64,000 bases of DNA, taken from Paenibacillus_E qinlingensis_A (lineage in GTDB: Bacteria > Bacillota > Bacilli > Paenibacillales > NBRC-103111). Shown here in pieces: positions 42,377 to 51,137 of the stretch (its first letter is position 1; the number at the start of each line of letters is the position of its first letter). The notes below the pieces were generated by a model. The model did not search any database and was not told where the DNA came from. It worked only from the letters and a program-made list of their open reading frames with translations. The stretch is taken from the NCBI RefSeq assembly GCF_031455095.1, contig NZ_JAVDSB010000008.1, positions 62,001-126,000 of the forward strand, read 5' to 3'. The position numbers and the translations under genes were made by a program.

Positions 42377-43589
42377 CGCCGAAGTACTCCTTTGTTTTCA
42401 GTAAAGCCGTCACAAGACGGTCTACATCATCTTCCGTATTATATAGATAAAAGCTAGCACGAGCTGTGCTGCTTTGTTCTAACCATCTCATAAGCGGTTG
42501 GCAGCAGTGGTGACCAGCACGGACAGCGATGCCCATGGAATCTAAAACGGTTGCCACGTCATGCGGATGAACATCTCCAAGATTAAACGTTACAAGACCT
42601 GCACGATTCGTTGTCGGCCCGTAAACAGCTAAATCTGGAATCTGCATCATACGATCCAAAGCATAATTCGTCAGTTGAACATCATGTTTATATATATTAT
42701 CCATCCCGACCTCAGTTAAGAAGTCGATCGCTGCGCCAAGACCTACTGCTCCTGCAATCATAGGCGTTCCGCCTTCAAATTTCCACGGAAGTTCCTTCCA
42801 AGTTGACTCGTAAAGATCGACATGATCGATCATTTCGCCGCCAAACTCAACAGGTTCCATGTTATTCAGTAAAGACTTCTTCCCATACAATGCCCCGATT
42901 CCGGTTGGACCACACATCTTATGCCCGGACAAGGCATAGAAGTCACAATCCAAATCTTGCACATCTACCTTCATATGCGGCGTGCTTTGAGCACCATCGA
43001 CCATGATTTTGGCGCCATGCTTGTGAGCAATAGCTGCAATTTCTTTGATCGGATTGATTACGCCTAACACATTGGATACATATACAATCGACACGATCTT
43101 CGTACGGTCTGTAATGGTATTCTCAACATCTGCTAAGGAGATAGATCCATCAGCTTGCAACGGGATATATTTTAAAGTAGCCCCTGATTTCTTAGCTGCT
43201 TGCTGCCAAGGGATCAGATTACTGTGATGCTCCATCGGTGTAAGGACGATTTCATCGCCCTCACGTAGGACTGACTCGGCAAAACTAGCTGCCACGATAT
43301 TAATTGCAGTTGTCGTGCCTCTAGTAAAAATAATTTCTTGTTCGCTGGCTGCGCCGATGAACTTAGCCACTTTGGCTCTAGCTCCTTCGTACGCATCCGT
43401 TGCTCGGGAACCAAGGGTATGAACCCCGCGATGAACGTTCGCATTATCCCACTCGTAGTAATGCTTCAGCGCCTCAATCACCTGAATAGGCTTCTGGGAA
43501 GTAGCAGCACTATCCAAGTAAACCAGAGGATGACCGTTCACTTCTTGCTTCAGAATGGGAAAAAGTTCACGTATCTCGGCAGGTATCAT
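42363..43589 (-). CDS. sufS: Cysteine desulfurase SufS
   Basis: The 408-residue PLP enzyme removes sulfur from cysteine for Fe-S cluster building. It shows HHSNLIPWQ, the PLP-lysine site FYALSGHKMCGPTGIG and the catalytic Cys loop RAGHHCCQPLM near the C-terminus. It opens with ATGA overlapping the sufD stop. Class II desulfurases of this type pair with SufU. Confidence 0.97.
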   Translation of the reverse strand: MIPAEIRELFPILKQEVNGHPLVYLDSAATSQKPIQVIEALKHYYEWDNANVHRGVHTLGSRATDAYEGARAKVAKFIGAASEQEIIFTRGTTTAINIVAASFAESVLREGDEIVLTPMEHHSNLIPWQQAAKKSGATLKYIPLQADGSISLADVENTITDRTKIVSIVYVSNVLGVINPIKEIAAIAHKHGAKIMVDGAQSTPHMKVDVQDLDCDFYALSGHKMCGPTGIGALYGKKSLLNNMEPVEFGGEMIDHVDLYESTWKELPWKFEGGTPMIAGAVGLGAAIDFLTEVGMDNIYKHDVQLTNYALDRMMQIPDLAVYGPTTNRAGLVTFNLGDVHPHDVATVLDSMGIAVRAGHHCCQPLMRWLEQSSTARASFYLYNTEDDVDRLVTALLKTKEYFGDAIG

Positions 43590-44881
43590 TGTCCTAGCTT
43601 CCTCTCCACTAAGCTTTGCAGCTGTTCTTCAACGCTCTTAACAGGAATTTCGGAAACGACTGGCGCCAAGAATCCGTAAATGATTAAGCGTTGAGCTTCT
43701 TCCTTCGTAATACCACGGGACATGAGGTAGTGAACTTGTTCTGCATTTACTTGCCCAACGCTCGCGGCATGACCTGCTTTAACATCATCTTCGTCAATTA
43801 GAAGAATCGGATTCGCGTCTCCACGAGCTTTCGGGCTTAGCATCAAGACTTTCTCCGTCTGTTGACCATTACAGCCTTGCGCGCCTTTTTCGATCTTCGT
43901 AATTCCATTGATGATAGCTGTAGAACCATCACGCATAACTGCACGTGTAATCATATCGCTTGTCGACGCTTTGCCCCAATGTACAGCGCGTGTCGTCAGA
44001 TTAAGTTTTTGTTCTTGTGTACCAACGCAGATCACTTTGGCATCGGAGTCAGAACCTTTACCTTTGAGAATAGATGTCGTATCAGACATCGAATTCCCAT
44101 AGTTCAATTCACCAACAACCCAGCCAATACGGGAATCATCTTCAAGGACCGCACGACGGTACGTAAGATCTGTTACGGATGCTTCCAAGCTGTGGATGGA
44201 GGAATAACTTACGCGTGAACCTGGTTTTGCAAATACTTCAACAATCCCGTTTTGTACAAGAGCTGCACCGCCAACGGAGGATACGAAGTTATCTACATAT
44301 GTCACGGAGCTGAATTGTTCAGCTACAATCAGAACATGCGGAGCAAATGTAGCTTCTGCATCATCTGCTACAAACAAAGCTTGAAGTGGGATGTCTACAA
44401 TCACGTTCTTAGGAACATAGATGAAGATACCGCCATTCCACAAAGCTGCATGCAACGCTGTAAGCTGATTCTCATTCGCTTGAACAGCTTTCATGAAATA
44501 AGGCTTTACAAGGTCAGAATGCTCACGAACCGCTGTTTCTAAATCTGTGAAAATAACACCTTGCTTTTTCAAATCTTCGGACACTTGATTGTACACGATA
44601 CCGGAGTTGCGTTGTACGATCAGGTTCTCGGAATTCGTCAAGCCTTTGGTCACTTCAGGCAACGCATCAAGTGAACTCAAAGCGGCTTGCTCTTTATAGG
44701 AACCGTAAGCAGAAATGCTCCAACGGTCGATTCTTGTTTTTTCTAGTATAGGTAATTCCAACGAATTCGCTAATGCTACGCCTTCAGCACGAAGGGCTGT
44801 CATCCACTCCGGCTCTTGCTTGCTGCGGGAGAGCTCAGTAACAGCATTAGTATCGATGGAAAGTGTTGTTTTAGTGCTCAT
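43586..44881 (-). CDS. sufD: Fe-S cluster assembly protein SufD
   Basis: The ATG at 44881, five bases after GGAGG, gives 431 residues. The SufB/SufD beta-helix is visible (AALWNGGIFIYVPKNV, about 145-160; VLMLSPKARGDANPILLIDEDDV, about 350-372) with the C-terminal SRGITKEEAQRLIIYGFLAPV. It carries the conserved His in KAGHAASVG near the scaffold interface. Second gene of the operon. Confidence 0.96.
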   Translation of the reverse strand: MSTKTTLSIDTNAVTELSRSKQEPEWMTALRAEGVALANSLELPILEKTRIDRWSISAYGSYKEQAALSSLDALPEVTKGLTNSENLIVQRNSGIVYNQVSEDLKKQGVIFTDLETAVREHSDLVKPYFMKAVQANENQLTALHAALWNGGIFIYVPKNVIVDIPLQALFVADDAEATFAPHVLIVAEQFSSVTYVDNFVSSVGGAALVQNGIVEVFAKPGSRVSYSSIHSLEASVTDLTYRRAVLEDDSRIGWVVGELNYGNSMSDTTSILKGKGSDSDAKVICVGTQEQKLNLTTRAVHWGKASTSDMITRAVMRDGSTAIINGITKIEKGAQGCNGQQTEKVLMLSPKARGDANPILLIDEDDVKAGHAASVGQVNAEQVHYLMSRGITKEEAQRLIIYGFLAPVVSEIPVKSVEEQLQSLVERKLGQ

Positions 44882-44934
44882 GATTTCCTCCATTTATAAG
44901 TATCTTTGACCCGAAGATCAAAGTTTCTCATCTC

Positions 44935-45765
44935 CTAGTACTTCGGTCCAGTCGTGTTCATAGGAACTTTGAATTCTTCCGTATCTTGACCAACGGTTTC
45001 ATCAACAATGCCGAGCTCTTCTTTGATCCAGTCGTAACCTTCCGCTTCCAAACGCTCAGCAAGCTCAGGACCACCGGATTTCACGATACGACCTTGCATC
45101 ATAACATGTACAAAATCAGGTTTCACGTAGTTCAACAAACGTTGGTAATGCGTAATGATCAAGAATCCACGCTCTTCACTGCGCATTGCATTAACACCTT
45201 CAGCTACGATACGCAAAGCATCGATATCTAGACCGGAGTCAATTTCATCAAGGATCACGAATTTAGGCTCAAGCAAAAGCATTTGAAGAATCTCATTACG
45301 CTTTTTCTCACCGCCGGAGAAACCTTCATTCAAGTAACGGTGCATGAACTCAGGGTTCATTTCCAGTTGCTTCATTTTTGCTTCCATTTGACGAATGAAT
45401 TTGATCAAGGAAATCTCGTTACCTTCACCGCGGCGAACGTTCATAGCACTGCGCAAGAAGTCAGCATTCGTTACACCAGTGATTTCGCTTGGGTACTGCA
45501 TTGCCAAGAACAAACCAGCGCGTGCTCTTTCGTCAACCGCCATCTCAAGAACATCTTCGCCATCCAAAGTGACAGAACCCTCTGTTACTTCATATTTCGG
45601 GTGACCCATTAACGCGGATGCCAATGTACTTTTACCCGTACCGTTCGGCCCCATGATCGCGTGAATTTCGCCGCCTTTGATTTCTAGGCTAAGACCTTTT
45701 AAAATTTCCTTTCCTTCGATGGTCGCCTTCAGACCGTCTATTGTAAATGTTGATGAATTTGCCAT
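44935..45765 (-). CDS. sufC: Fe-S assembly ATPase SufC
   Basis: The ATG at 45765 follows GGAGG and gives 276 residues. It has Walker A MGPNGTGKSTLASAL (about 35-49), the SufC-type signature GFSGGEKKRNEILQM (about 147-161), Walker B FVILDEIDSGLDIDAL and the His switch ITHYQRLL. SufC powers the SufBC2D complex. The C-terminus carries about 15 extra residues (DTEEFKVPMNTTGPKY) compared with many SufC proteins. First gene of the operon. Confidence 0.96.
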   Translation of the reverse strand: MANSSTFTIDGLKATIEGKEILKGLSLEIKGGEIHAIMGPNGTGKSTLASALMGHPKYEVTEGSVTLDGEDVLEMAVDERARAGLFLAMQYPSEITGVTNADFLRSAMNVRRGEGNEISLIKFIRQMEAKMKQLEMNPEFMHRYLNEGFSGGEKKRNEILQMLLLEPKFVILDEIDSGLDIDALRIVAEGVNAMRSEERGFLIITHYQRLLNYVKPDFVHVMMQGRIVKSGGPELAERLEAEGYDWIKEELGIVDETVGQDTEEFKVPMNTTGPKY

Positions 45766-45821
45766 TTTCTTTAAGCCTCCATAATGTTTGAGTGTACTTG
45801 ATAGATGACAATCTTGTGTAG

Positions 45822-45859
45822 TGATTATCACTGATTCTCATTAGAATAATTCTATTATA
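45822..45859 (-). promoter_or_regulatory. suf operon -10 with adjacent Fur-like inverted repeats
   Basis: On the minus strand TATAAT (45854-45859) is a clear -10; the -35 is weak. Immediately downstream, 45822-45848 reads AATGAGAATCAGTGATAATCA on that strand up to 45842, rich in GATAAT-like hexamers, and ATTCTCATTAGAAT (45835-45848) is a palindrome. This resembles Fur boxes and fits iron-responsive control of suf, but the match is not exact. Confidence 0.4.
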
Positions 45860-45931
45860 ACTTACTGTAACAAATCAAGAAAGGGCAATCCCTTGAAAAA
45901 GGCGAGCGTTTTGTGAATTACTACGTAAATT

Positions 45932-46501
45932 TTACGCCAAAGTACGTTTAATTTCAGCAACTTGTGCGAAAAATTGTTCGTCATTTAACGCGGGTGTCAT
46001 CTCAGAATCGTCTGGAACCGAAACGCCAAGCTGTATCCATGACTTGCATCCAATGTAGGCCTGTTCGATCTCAATTTGAAGCGGCTGTTGAAGCGTATAG
46101 ACCCGTAGTAGCATTATATGCAGGGGGTTTTTACGTTTCCACTTCAAACGCTCTTCCGTAAAATTTTCCGTCCAAATGTGAAAAGGATACAGCAGATTCA
46201 GCTTTTCCTGATCGCTCACTTCGATATCTTCAACCACGCGGGCAAAAGAAGTGATGGTCACGTGTGTATCTTGCGCACTCCAATTCACTAAAGTTTCATC
46301 GATAATTCCCTGAAACTCTTCTTTCAACAATGTTTTTCTCTGGTGCTCGTAGGTTGGATACAGAAAAAAATCATTCGATTCCACCTGGAAATCTCTCGTC
46401 TCTTCAACAATACCTCCCTTGCGCATAATAAAAATTTGCGAGCCAGCTTCTAACGCATTGACCGCAGACGCCCATTCCTTTAACGCCTTCCCCTGTCCCA
46501 T
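45932..46501 (-). CDS. DUF1802-family protein
   Basis: The ATG at 46501, eight bases after AGGAG, gives 189 residues. The protein matches DUF1802 by its opening KALKEWASAVNALEAGSQIFIMRKGGI (first half diagnostic), then FFLYPTYEHQ (about 44-53) and HIWTENFTEERLKWKRKNPLHIMLLRVY (about 107 onward). It is soluble and has no known function. Located directly upstream of the suf promoter on the same strand. Confidence 0.8.
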   Translation of the reverse strand: MGQGKALKEWASAVNALEAGSQIFIMRKGGIVEETRDFQVESNDFFLYPTYEHQRKTLLKEEFQGIIDETLVNWSAQDTHVTITSFARVVEDIEVSDQEKLNLLYPFHIWTENFTEERLKWKRKNPLHIMLLRVYTLQQPLQIEIEQAYIGCKSWIQLGVSVPDDSEMTPALNDEQFFAQVAEIKRTLA

Positions 46502-46597
46502 AACGCCCACTCCTAGTTCTCCTCATTAATCCATCTATTATAAATAAACTTTGTATGCAAAACAAATGGATTTGACATTTTACAGGAAAAATAAAAA

Positions 46598-46624
46598 GGA
46601 ACAGCCCAAAATTCAGGCCATTCC
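46598..46624 (-). terminator. Terminator-like hairpin after the 52-residue ORF
   Basis: GGAA-CA-GCC pairs with GGC-CA-TTCC around an AAAATTCA-type loop, with a T-rich tract on the minus strand. Confidence 0.55.
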
Positions 46625-46630
46625 TTCTCC

Positions 46631-46789
46631 TTATTTCGCCGAATCCTTATCATACGCAGGCTGCATTCGGGAAAACTGTTCTTGATTATGTTTCATTGGA
46701 TGGGGATCTTGGGTGCGATCTGGCGTATCAGCCTGATAGGCAAGAAGCAATAAAAGAATGCAGGCTGCCACGGCAAATATGAATTTCAT
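46631..46789 (-). CDS. Small predicted membrane/secreted protein (52 residues)
   Basis: ATG at 46789 with GGAG four bases upstream opens a 52-codon frame. It encodes a hydrophobic N-terminal segment (FIFAVAACILLLLLAYQ, about 3-19) followed by a hydrophilic tail rich in D, P, H, Q and K. A Cys at position 10 lies inside the hydrophobic run rather than at its end, so a lipobox is not clear. A terminator-like hairpin follows directly. No family is recognised. Confidence 0.5.
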   Translation of the reverse strand: MKFIFAVAACILLLLLAYQADTPDRTQDPHPMKHNQEQFSRMQPAYDKDSAK

Positions 46790-46880
46790 CCACTCCACAT
46801 CCTTTGACCCTGATTAGTCTCTAGATTAACTGAATAACATTAGGTGAATATTCGAGGGTAGTGAAGATTGTGTAAATCTA

Positions 46881-47339
46881 TCACCCAAGAAATGATTGCA
46901 GCATCCAGCGATGCTTTTCTAAGGATGTTTGAATCGCTAGCAGCATATCCGATGTCGTATCATCACTGGCTTCTTCACAGATCTGCATGCCTGCCTTTAA
47001 CTCTTGCGTAAGAATGGTGAAGTCTTCAATAATGGCTTCAACCATTTTCGTAGCGGTCTCCGTACCTAGGGCTTCTTTCAAAGAAGAAATCTCTAAATAA
47101 GCTTTCATCGTGGCGGCAGGCTGTCCTCCAATGGCTAGTAAGCGTTCAGCCAATTCATCGACATGCAGGGCAGCCTCATTATAAAGCTCTTCGAATTTCA
47201 CATGAAGTGTGAAAAACTGATTTCCTTTTACATACCAATGAAAATTATGTAGTTTTACGAACAGTAAATTCCAATTGGCGATCTGTTTATTAAGAACAGC
47301 TTGAATCGATTGCGTGGATACTAAGGTTGCGCTCGTCAT
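46881..47339 (-). CDS. dps: Dps-family DNA-binding ferritin
   Basis: The ATG at 47339, behind GAGGAGG, gives 152 residues. The ferroxidase site at the dimer interface is visible: KLHNFHWYVKGNQFFTLHVKFEELYNEAALHVDELAERLLAIGG (His in HNFHW, then Asp/Glu in HVDELAER) is the family hallmark, here named by its parts. Dps/MrgA proteins store iron, use up peroxide and coat DNA. No long basic N-terminal tail is present. I could not find a convincing PerR box upstream. Confidence 0.92.
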   Translation of the reverse strand: MTSATLVSTQSIQAVLNKQIANWNLLFVKLHNFHWYVKGNQFFTLHVKFEELYNEAALHVDELAERLLAIGGQPAATMKAYLEISSLKEALGTETATKMVEAIIEDFTILTQELKAGMQICEEASDDTTSDMLLAIQTSLEKHRWMLQSFLG

Positions 47340-47457
47340 CTTAATCCTCCTCATGTTGCCTGGAAATTGTCCTTGTACATGCTAATTTACGTTTATTTGG
47401 GGGATTTTATGTAAAATAAACGACATTTCTGAAAAGTGTATTTCATGCGGATACATT

Positions 47458-47486
47458 TTGACTTATACTAGGTAAAGACTTATTAA
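47458..47486 (+). promoter_or_regulatory. Sigma-A promoter of mtnKA
   Basis: TTGACT (47458-47463), a 17-bp spacer and TATTAA (47481-47486). Predicted start near 47493, giving a short leader with no room for an S-box riboswitch. Confidence 0.65.
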
Positions 47487-47501
47487 TACTCAGTAAATTA
47501 G

Positions 47502-47517
47502 TTGGAATTAATTCCAA
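47502..47517. promoter_or_regulatory. Perfect palindrome TTGGAATTAATTCCAA upstream of mtnK
   Basis: A 16-bp perfect palindrome sits about +9 to +24 of the predicted transcript. A related GGAATTAATT-containing inverted repeat sits at the same place in the metY promoter (55875-55894), suggesting a shared sulfur-metabolism repressor, possibly CymR-like. Confidence 0.55.
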
Positions 47518-47538
47518 TCACTTATAGGAGGCTCGAAT

Positions 47539-48759
47539 ATGTCCACTTATCATCCGTTATCGGAAGCGCAAGCCATTGAATACGCGCGCCAAATTCCGCA
47601 ATTGTTCCAAGCTGGTGCTGATTTGACTAGCCAAGAAATCGGGGATGGGAATTTAAACCTCGTATTTCGCATAACAGAAGCGGCTACAGGAAAAAGTATT
47701 ATTTTGAAACAAGCACTCCCTTATGCCAAAGTTGTTGGTGAATCTTGGCCACTGACACTAGACCGTGCCCGCATTGAGAGTGAAGCTTTGATTATCGAAG
47801 AGGGGCTTGTACCAGACCTTGTCCCGCATGTATATGCCTATGATGCTGATCTAGCACTCACCGTCATGGAAGATTTGAGCGATCATGTAATTATGCGTAG
47901 AGGACTGATCGAGGGTAACCAATACCCGCTATTTGCTGAGCATATTGGCCGTTTTCTAGCTAACACGTTGTTCTTCACTTCGGATTTAGGGAAAAACCAA
48001 CAAGAGAAAAAAATTCAGATGGGTCGTTTTAACAACCCTGAACTTTGCAAAATCACAGAAGATCTAATCTTCGATGATCCCTATCGTGATTCAGAAACGA
48101 ACAACATTGAAGCGCCTATCCGTGATGCGGCGGAACAGCTTTGGGCAGACAACGAACTTCACTTCGAAGTTGCGATTCTGCGCAACAAGTTCCTGACTTC
48201 AGCACAAGCTCTCTTGCATGGCGACTTGCATACAGGCAGTATTTTCATCAAACCGGATTCCACCAAAGTAATTGACCCAGAATTCGCTTACTATGGCCCG
48301 ATGGGCTTTGATATCGGTGCTGTTCTAGCCAACCTCCTTCTTAACTTTGCAGCTCAAGAAGGATGGAGTAAAGATGCAGCAAGCCGTTCCGCTTACCGCG
48401 CTTATTTGACGCAAACAGTGAAGGATGTATGGACGCATTTCGAGCAAAATTTCCGTGCATTATGGAACGAACAAGGGGTAGATCGTGTATTTGCTGCTCC
48501 AGGTTACCAAGATTATTTCATTGCCAACTTGCTTCGTGATACGGTCGGATTCACCGGTGCCAAAATGGTACGTCGTGTAGTCGGTCTTGCCCATGTCGCA
48601 GATATCGATAAAATTGAAGACGCTGCAGCAAGAGAGCGCGCGCAACGATTGGCTTTAGCCATCGGGACGGCGGCTATTCGAGCGAATCGTCAAGCAACAT
48701 CCATTGATGAGCTTATTACCATTGCAACACGAGCAGCAGAAAGAGGTTATGTACTATGA
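47539..48759 (+). CDS. mtnK: 5-methylthioribose kinase MtnK
   Basis: The 406-residue protein phosphorylates methylthioribose in methionine salvage. It belongs to the aminoglycoside-phosphotransferase-like fold: EIGDGNLNLVFRI (about 36-48), KSIILKQALPYAKVVGESWP (about 54-73), the catalytic LLHGDLHTGSIF (about 230-241) and the metal motif VIDPEFAYYGPMGFDIG (about 249-265). AGGAGG precedes the ATG. It overlaps mtnA by 4 bp. Confidence 0.96.
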   Translation: MSTYHPLSEAQAIEYARQIPQLFQAGADLTSQEIGDGNLNLVFRITEAATGKSIILKQALPYAKVVGESWPLTLDRARIESEALIIEEGLVPDLVPHVYAYDADLALTVMEDLSDHVIMRRGLIEGNQYPLFAEHIGRFLANTLFFTSDLGKNQQEKKIQMGRFNNPELCKITEDLIFDDPYRDSETNNIEAPIRDAAEQLWADNELHFEVAILRNKFLTSAQALLHGDLHTGSIFIKPDSTKVIDPEFAYYGPMGFDIGAVLANLLLNFAAQEGWSKDAASRSAYRAYLTQTVKDVWTHFEQNFRALWNEQGVDRVFAAPGYQDYFIANLLRDTVGFTGAKMVRRVVGLAHVADIDKIEDAAARERAQRLALAIGTAAIRANRQATSIDELITIATRAAERGYVL

Positions 48760-49832
48760 CAACAACGAATAACGTGGAAAATGAAGTGCAAGGGGCTTTG
48801 CAGTCCTTGCGCTGGAACGGCCAGCAGCTAGATTTGCTGGATCAACGACTGCTTCCGGAGGAGATCGTGTATTTGCCGCTGGAGACACCAATTGAGGTGT
48901 GGGAAGCGATTCGGCACTTAAAAGTGCGCGGCGCTCCTGCGATCGGGATCGCCGCCGCGTATGGGGTGTACCTCGGCATCCGCGGCGTGGATGCTGCGAT
49001 TGATGGGCTTCTGGCGGAAGTCCAGAAGCAAGCGGACTATCTGGCGACATCGCGTCCGACAGCGGTGAACTTGTTCTGGGCACTCGATCGCATGCGGGCG
49101 AGAGCAAGTGCTTTGGCAGCCGAAGCCGTGAGCCCGGATGCCTTCAAAGCTGCGCTTCTGACAGAAGCGCAAGTCATTCAGGCGGAGGACGAAGACACCA
49201 ACCGCCGTATTGGCGAACATGCGCTCACGCTGTTCGAGGATGGGTTTGGCGTGCTGACGCATTGCAACGCCGGCGGTTTGGCTACAGCCAAGTACGGCAC
49301 GGCGCTAGCGCCGTTCTACTTGGCGAAGGAACAAGGGCTGAACATCAAAGTGTTCGCCGATGAAACTCGCCCCGTGCTGCAAGGTGCGCGGCTGACAGCC
49401 TTTGAACTGCAGCAAGCGGGCGTTGACGTCACGCTGATCTGTGATAACATGGCCGGCGCGGTCATGGCCAAGGGCTGGATTCAAGCGGTCATCGTCGGAA
49501 CGGACCGCGTGGCGGCTAACGGCGATGTTGCCAACAAAATCGGCACGTACAGCGTTGCTGTGCTGGCAAAGGCGCATGGCATCCCGTTCTATGTGGCAAG
49601 TCCGTTGTCCACGATCGACTTGAACACGCCGACTGGCGGCGATATCCCGATTGAGGAGCGCCACGAGGACGAGATCACGCAAGGCTTTGGCAAACGCACA
49701 GCGCCTGTAGGCGTGAAAGTGTTTAATCCTGCTTTCGACGTGACACCCAATGAGTATGTGACTGCGATTATCACGGAAAAAGGAATCGTTCAAGCACCTT
49801 ATACGGAAAATTTGCGGAAGCTTTTTGAATAG
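48756..49832 (+). CDS. mtnA: Methylthioribose-1-phosphate isomerase MtnA
   Basis: The 358-residue eIF2B-like protein converts methylthioribose-1-phosphate to the ribulose form. It shows RGAPAIGIAAAYG (about 54-66), LTHCNAGGLATAKYGTALAP (about 168-187, with the catalytic Cys), DNMAGAVM (about 229-236) and GTDRVAANGDVANKIGTY (about 248-265). ATGA overlap couples it to mtnK. The rest of the salvage pathway (mtnW, X, B, D) is not in this window. The gene is markedly GC-rich compared with mtnK. Confidence 0.96.
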   Translation: MTTTNNVENEVQGALQSLRWNGQQLDLLDQRLLPEEIVYLPLETPIEVWEAIRHLKVRGAPAIGIAAAYGVYLGIRGVDAAIDGLLAEVQKQADYLATSRPTAVNLFWALDRMRARASALAAEAVSPDAFKAALLTEAQVIQAEDEDTNRRIGEHALTLFEDGFGVLTHCNAGGLATAKYGTALAPFYLAKEQGLNIKVFADETRPVLQGARLTAFELQQAGVDVTLICDNMAGAVMAKGWIQAVIVGTDRVAANGDVANKIGTYSVAVLAKAHGIPFYVASPLSTIDLNTPTGGDIPIEERHEDEITQGFGKRTAPVGVKVFNPAFDVTPNEYVTAIITEKGIVQAPYTENLRKLFE

Positions 49833-49869
49833 AGCTCGGAAGTCGATTTCTAGGACTTACCTCCATGGG

Positions 49870-50062
49870 AATAGTTGGAAAGGTCCAGTTAAATTCTCGA
49901 TTTTCAGCTAAAATAGGAACTTAGATGGAAAAACTCCAGTTAAATTTCGGCTTTCTGCTTCCTTTGCGGACATAGCCTGAAAATAACTGGAGTTTTTCCT
50001 GCTAAACCGAATTTAGCAGGTTTATTACTGAAAATAGCTGGATGTTTTCCAGTTATTTGGTA
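49870..50062. repeat. Intergenic repeats around CTCCAGTTA
   Basis: GGAAAAACTCCAGTTA (49927-49942) and its exact reverse complement (49984-49999) form a 16-bp inverted repeat; related direct copies lie at about 49877 and 50035. A GCTAAA/TTTAGC hairpin is at 50001-50017. No gene is seen between mtnA and the terminator. Confidence 0.6.
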
Positions 50063-50075
50063 TATGAAGCACAAA

Positions 50076-50117
50076 AAAGAAGCTCCAACGTAGTAGATTC
50101 CACGTTGGAGCTTCTTT
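50076..50117. terminator. Bidirectional terminator between mtnA and the AraC-type gene
   Basis: AAAGAAGCTCCAACG pairs with CGTTGGAGCTTCTTT around a 12-base loop. Confidence 0.85.
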
Positions 50118-50132
50118 GAGTTGCTCGCGGTT

Positions 50133-51101
50133 TTACATGGTGCTGACTTGTTGGAGCAGTTTATTTTCGCGATAGGCGTTTGGCGTTGTGCCATGCGCTT
50201 TTTTGAAGACATAGTGCAAGTAATTGCTAGACGTAAAGCCGCTGCGCTCCGCTATTTTCTCCAGCGTCAAGGTCGTTTGCTGCAGCTCGCTGCATACGAA
50301 TTTGAGGCGAACTTGTTCCAAATACTCGCTAAACGAAACATCCGCCTTTTCCTTGAAAATCCGCTGGAGCTGCCTTGAACTGATCTGTACGCGTTCCGCT
50401 ACCCCTTCCAAAGTAAGGGGACGGCGGAAATTATCTGCAATGAATTGAACCGCCATGTGATAACGATAGCTTTTCATATCGCGGGCAGGCAAGTTCACTC
50501 CCTGTTGTTCCGGCTTATAGGCGCTAACCGTTCTTAAGAGCATCTGGAGGATGGACTGTTTGATAACCGTGTACTGACCTAGTTGGTTGTTTCTCCAGGC
50601 TTCATACGCGACGAGGAAACATTTCATCGCTTCGTGACGATCAACAGCCGGGATTAAGGGAAGATGGCTTAGCTGCCCGATACAGGCTTCCGCTTCTGCG
50701 ATCTCCCACTCCTCTCCCCAACCAGGGGCAGAGCTGGCCGTGGAAGCACCATCCTCATAGTCCGCTAGCTTCACTATATCCACATGGAGACACAGCTCGC
50801 CCATCGCTTCATGTTCATCTGCTTCTTGCCGATGAATAACACCAGGCGCTGTGACGTAGAGCAGTCCTTCATGAAGGGGATGTGTAATCCCCTCCAGAAT
50901 AACTCTGCCTTTACCACTGGGGATATAGTGAATCTCGTACTCCGAATGCTGATGATAATTCACGACAGCGCCTGGAGGAAAGGAAGTCAGGTGACAACGC
51001 AATACGCGAATGCCGTAGGCTCCCCAACGAAAACTTAACTCTAGGCGATCTAAAGCCATCGGATTTTCAAGCATAGGTTCGAAGTAAAAGGGTTGACTCA
51101 T
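50133..51101 (-). CDS. AraC-family transcription regulator with cupin sensor domain
   Basis: I take the ATG at 51101 (322 residues); a GTG at 51113 close to GGAAGC is an alternative. An N-terminal cupin domain (about 30-110, with VNYHQHSEYEIHYIPSGKGRV) precedes a C-terminal double helix-turn-helix (about 222-320): LTLEGVAERVQISSRQLQRIFK and the AraC signature IAERSGFTSSNYLHYVFKKAHGTTPNAYR. It probably responds to a carbohydrate. It follows the Gfo/Idh oxidoreductase gene by 36 bp, likely in one operon, so it may regulate sugar use and its own operon. Confidence 0.85.
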   Translation of the reverse strand: MSQPFYFEPMLENPMALDRLELSFRWGAYGIRVLRCHLTSFPPGAVVNYHQHSEYEIHYIPSGKGRVILEGITHPLHEGLLYVTAPGVIHRQEADEHEAMGELCLHVDIVKLADYEDGASTASSAPGWGEEWEIAEAEACIGQLSHLPLIPAVDRHEAMKCFLVAYEAWRNNQLGQYTVIKQSILQMLLRTVSAYKPEQQGVNLPARDMKSYRYHMAVQFIADNFRRPLTLEGVAERVQISSRQLQRIFKEKADVSFSEYLEQVRLKFVCSELQQTTLTLEKIAERSGFTSSNYLHYVFKKAHGTTPNAYRENKLLQQVSTM

Positions 51102-51137
51102 GAGGATAAACACCGCTTCCTATCCAGGATGTGAGCT

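Noticed and set aside
47340..47538. S-box (SAM) riboswitch before mtnK
   Set aside because: The promoter-to-start distance is only about 45 bases of transcript and contains a palindrome, not the S-box core or a terminator.
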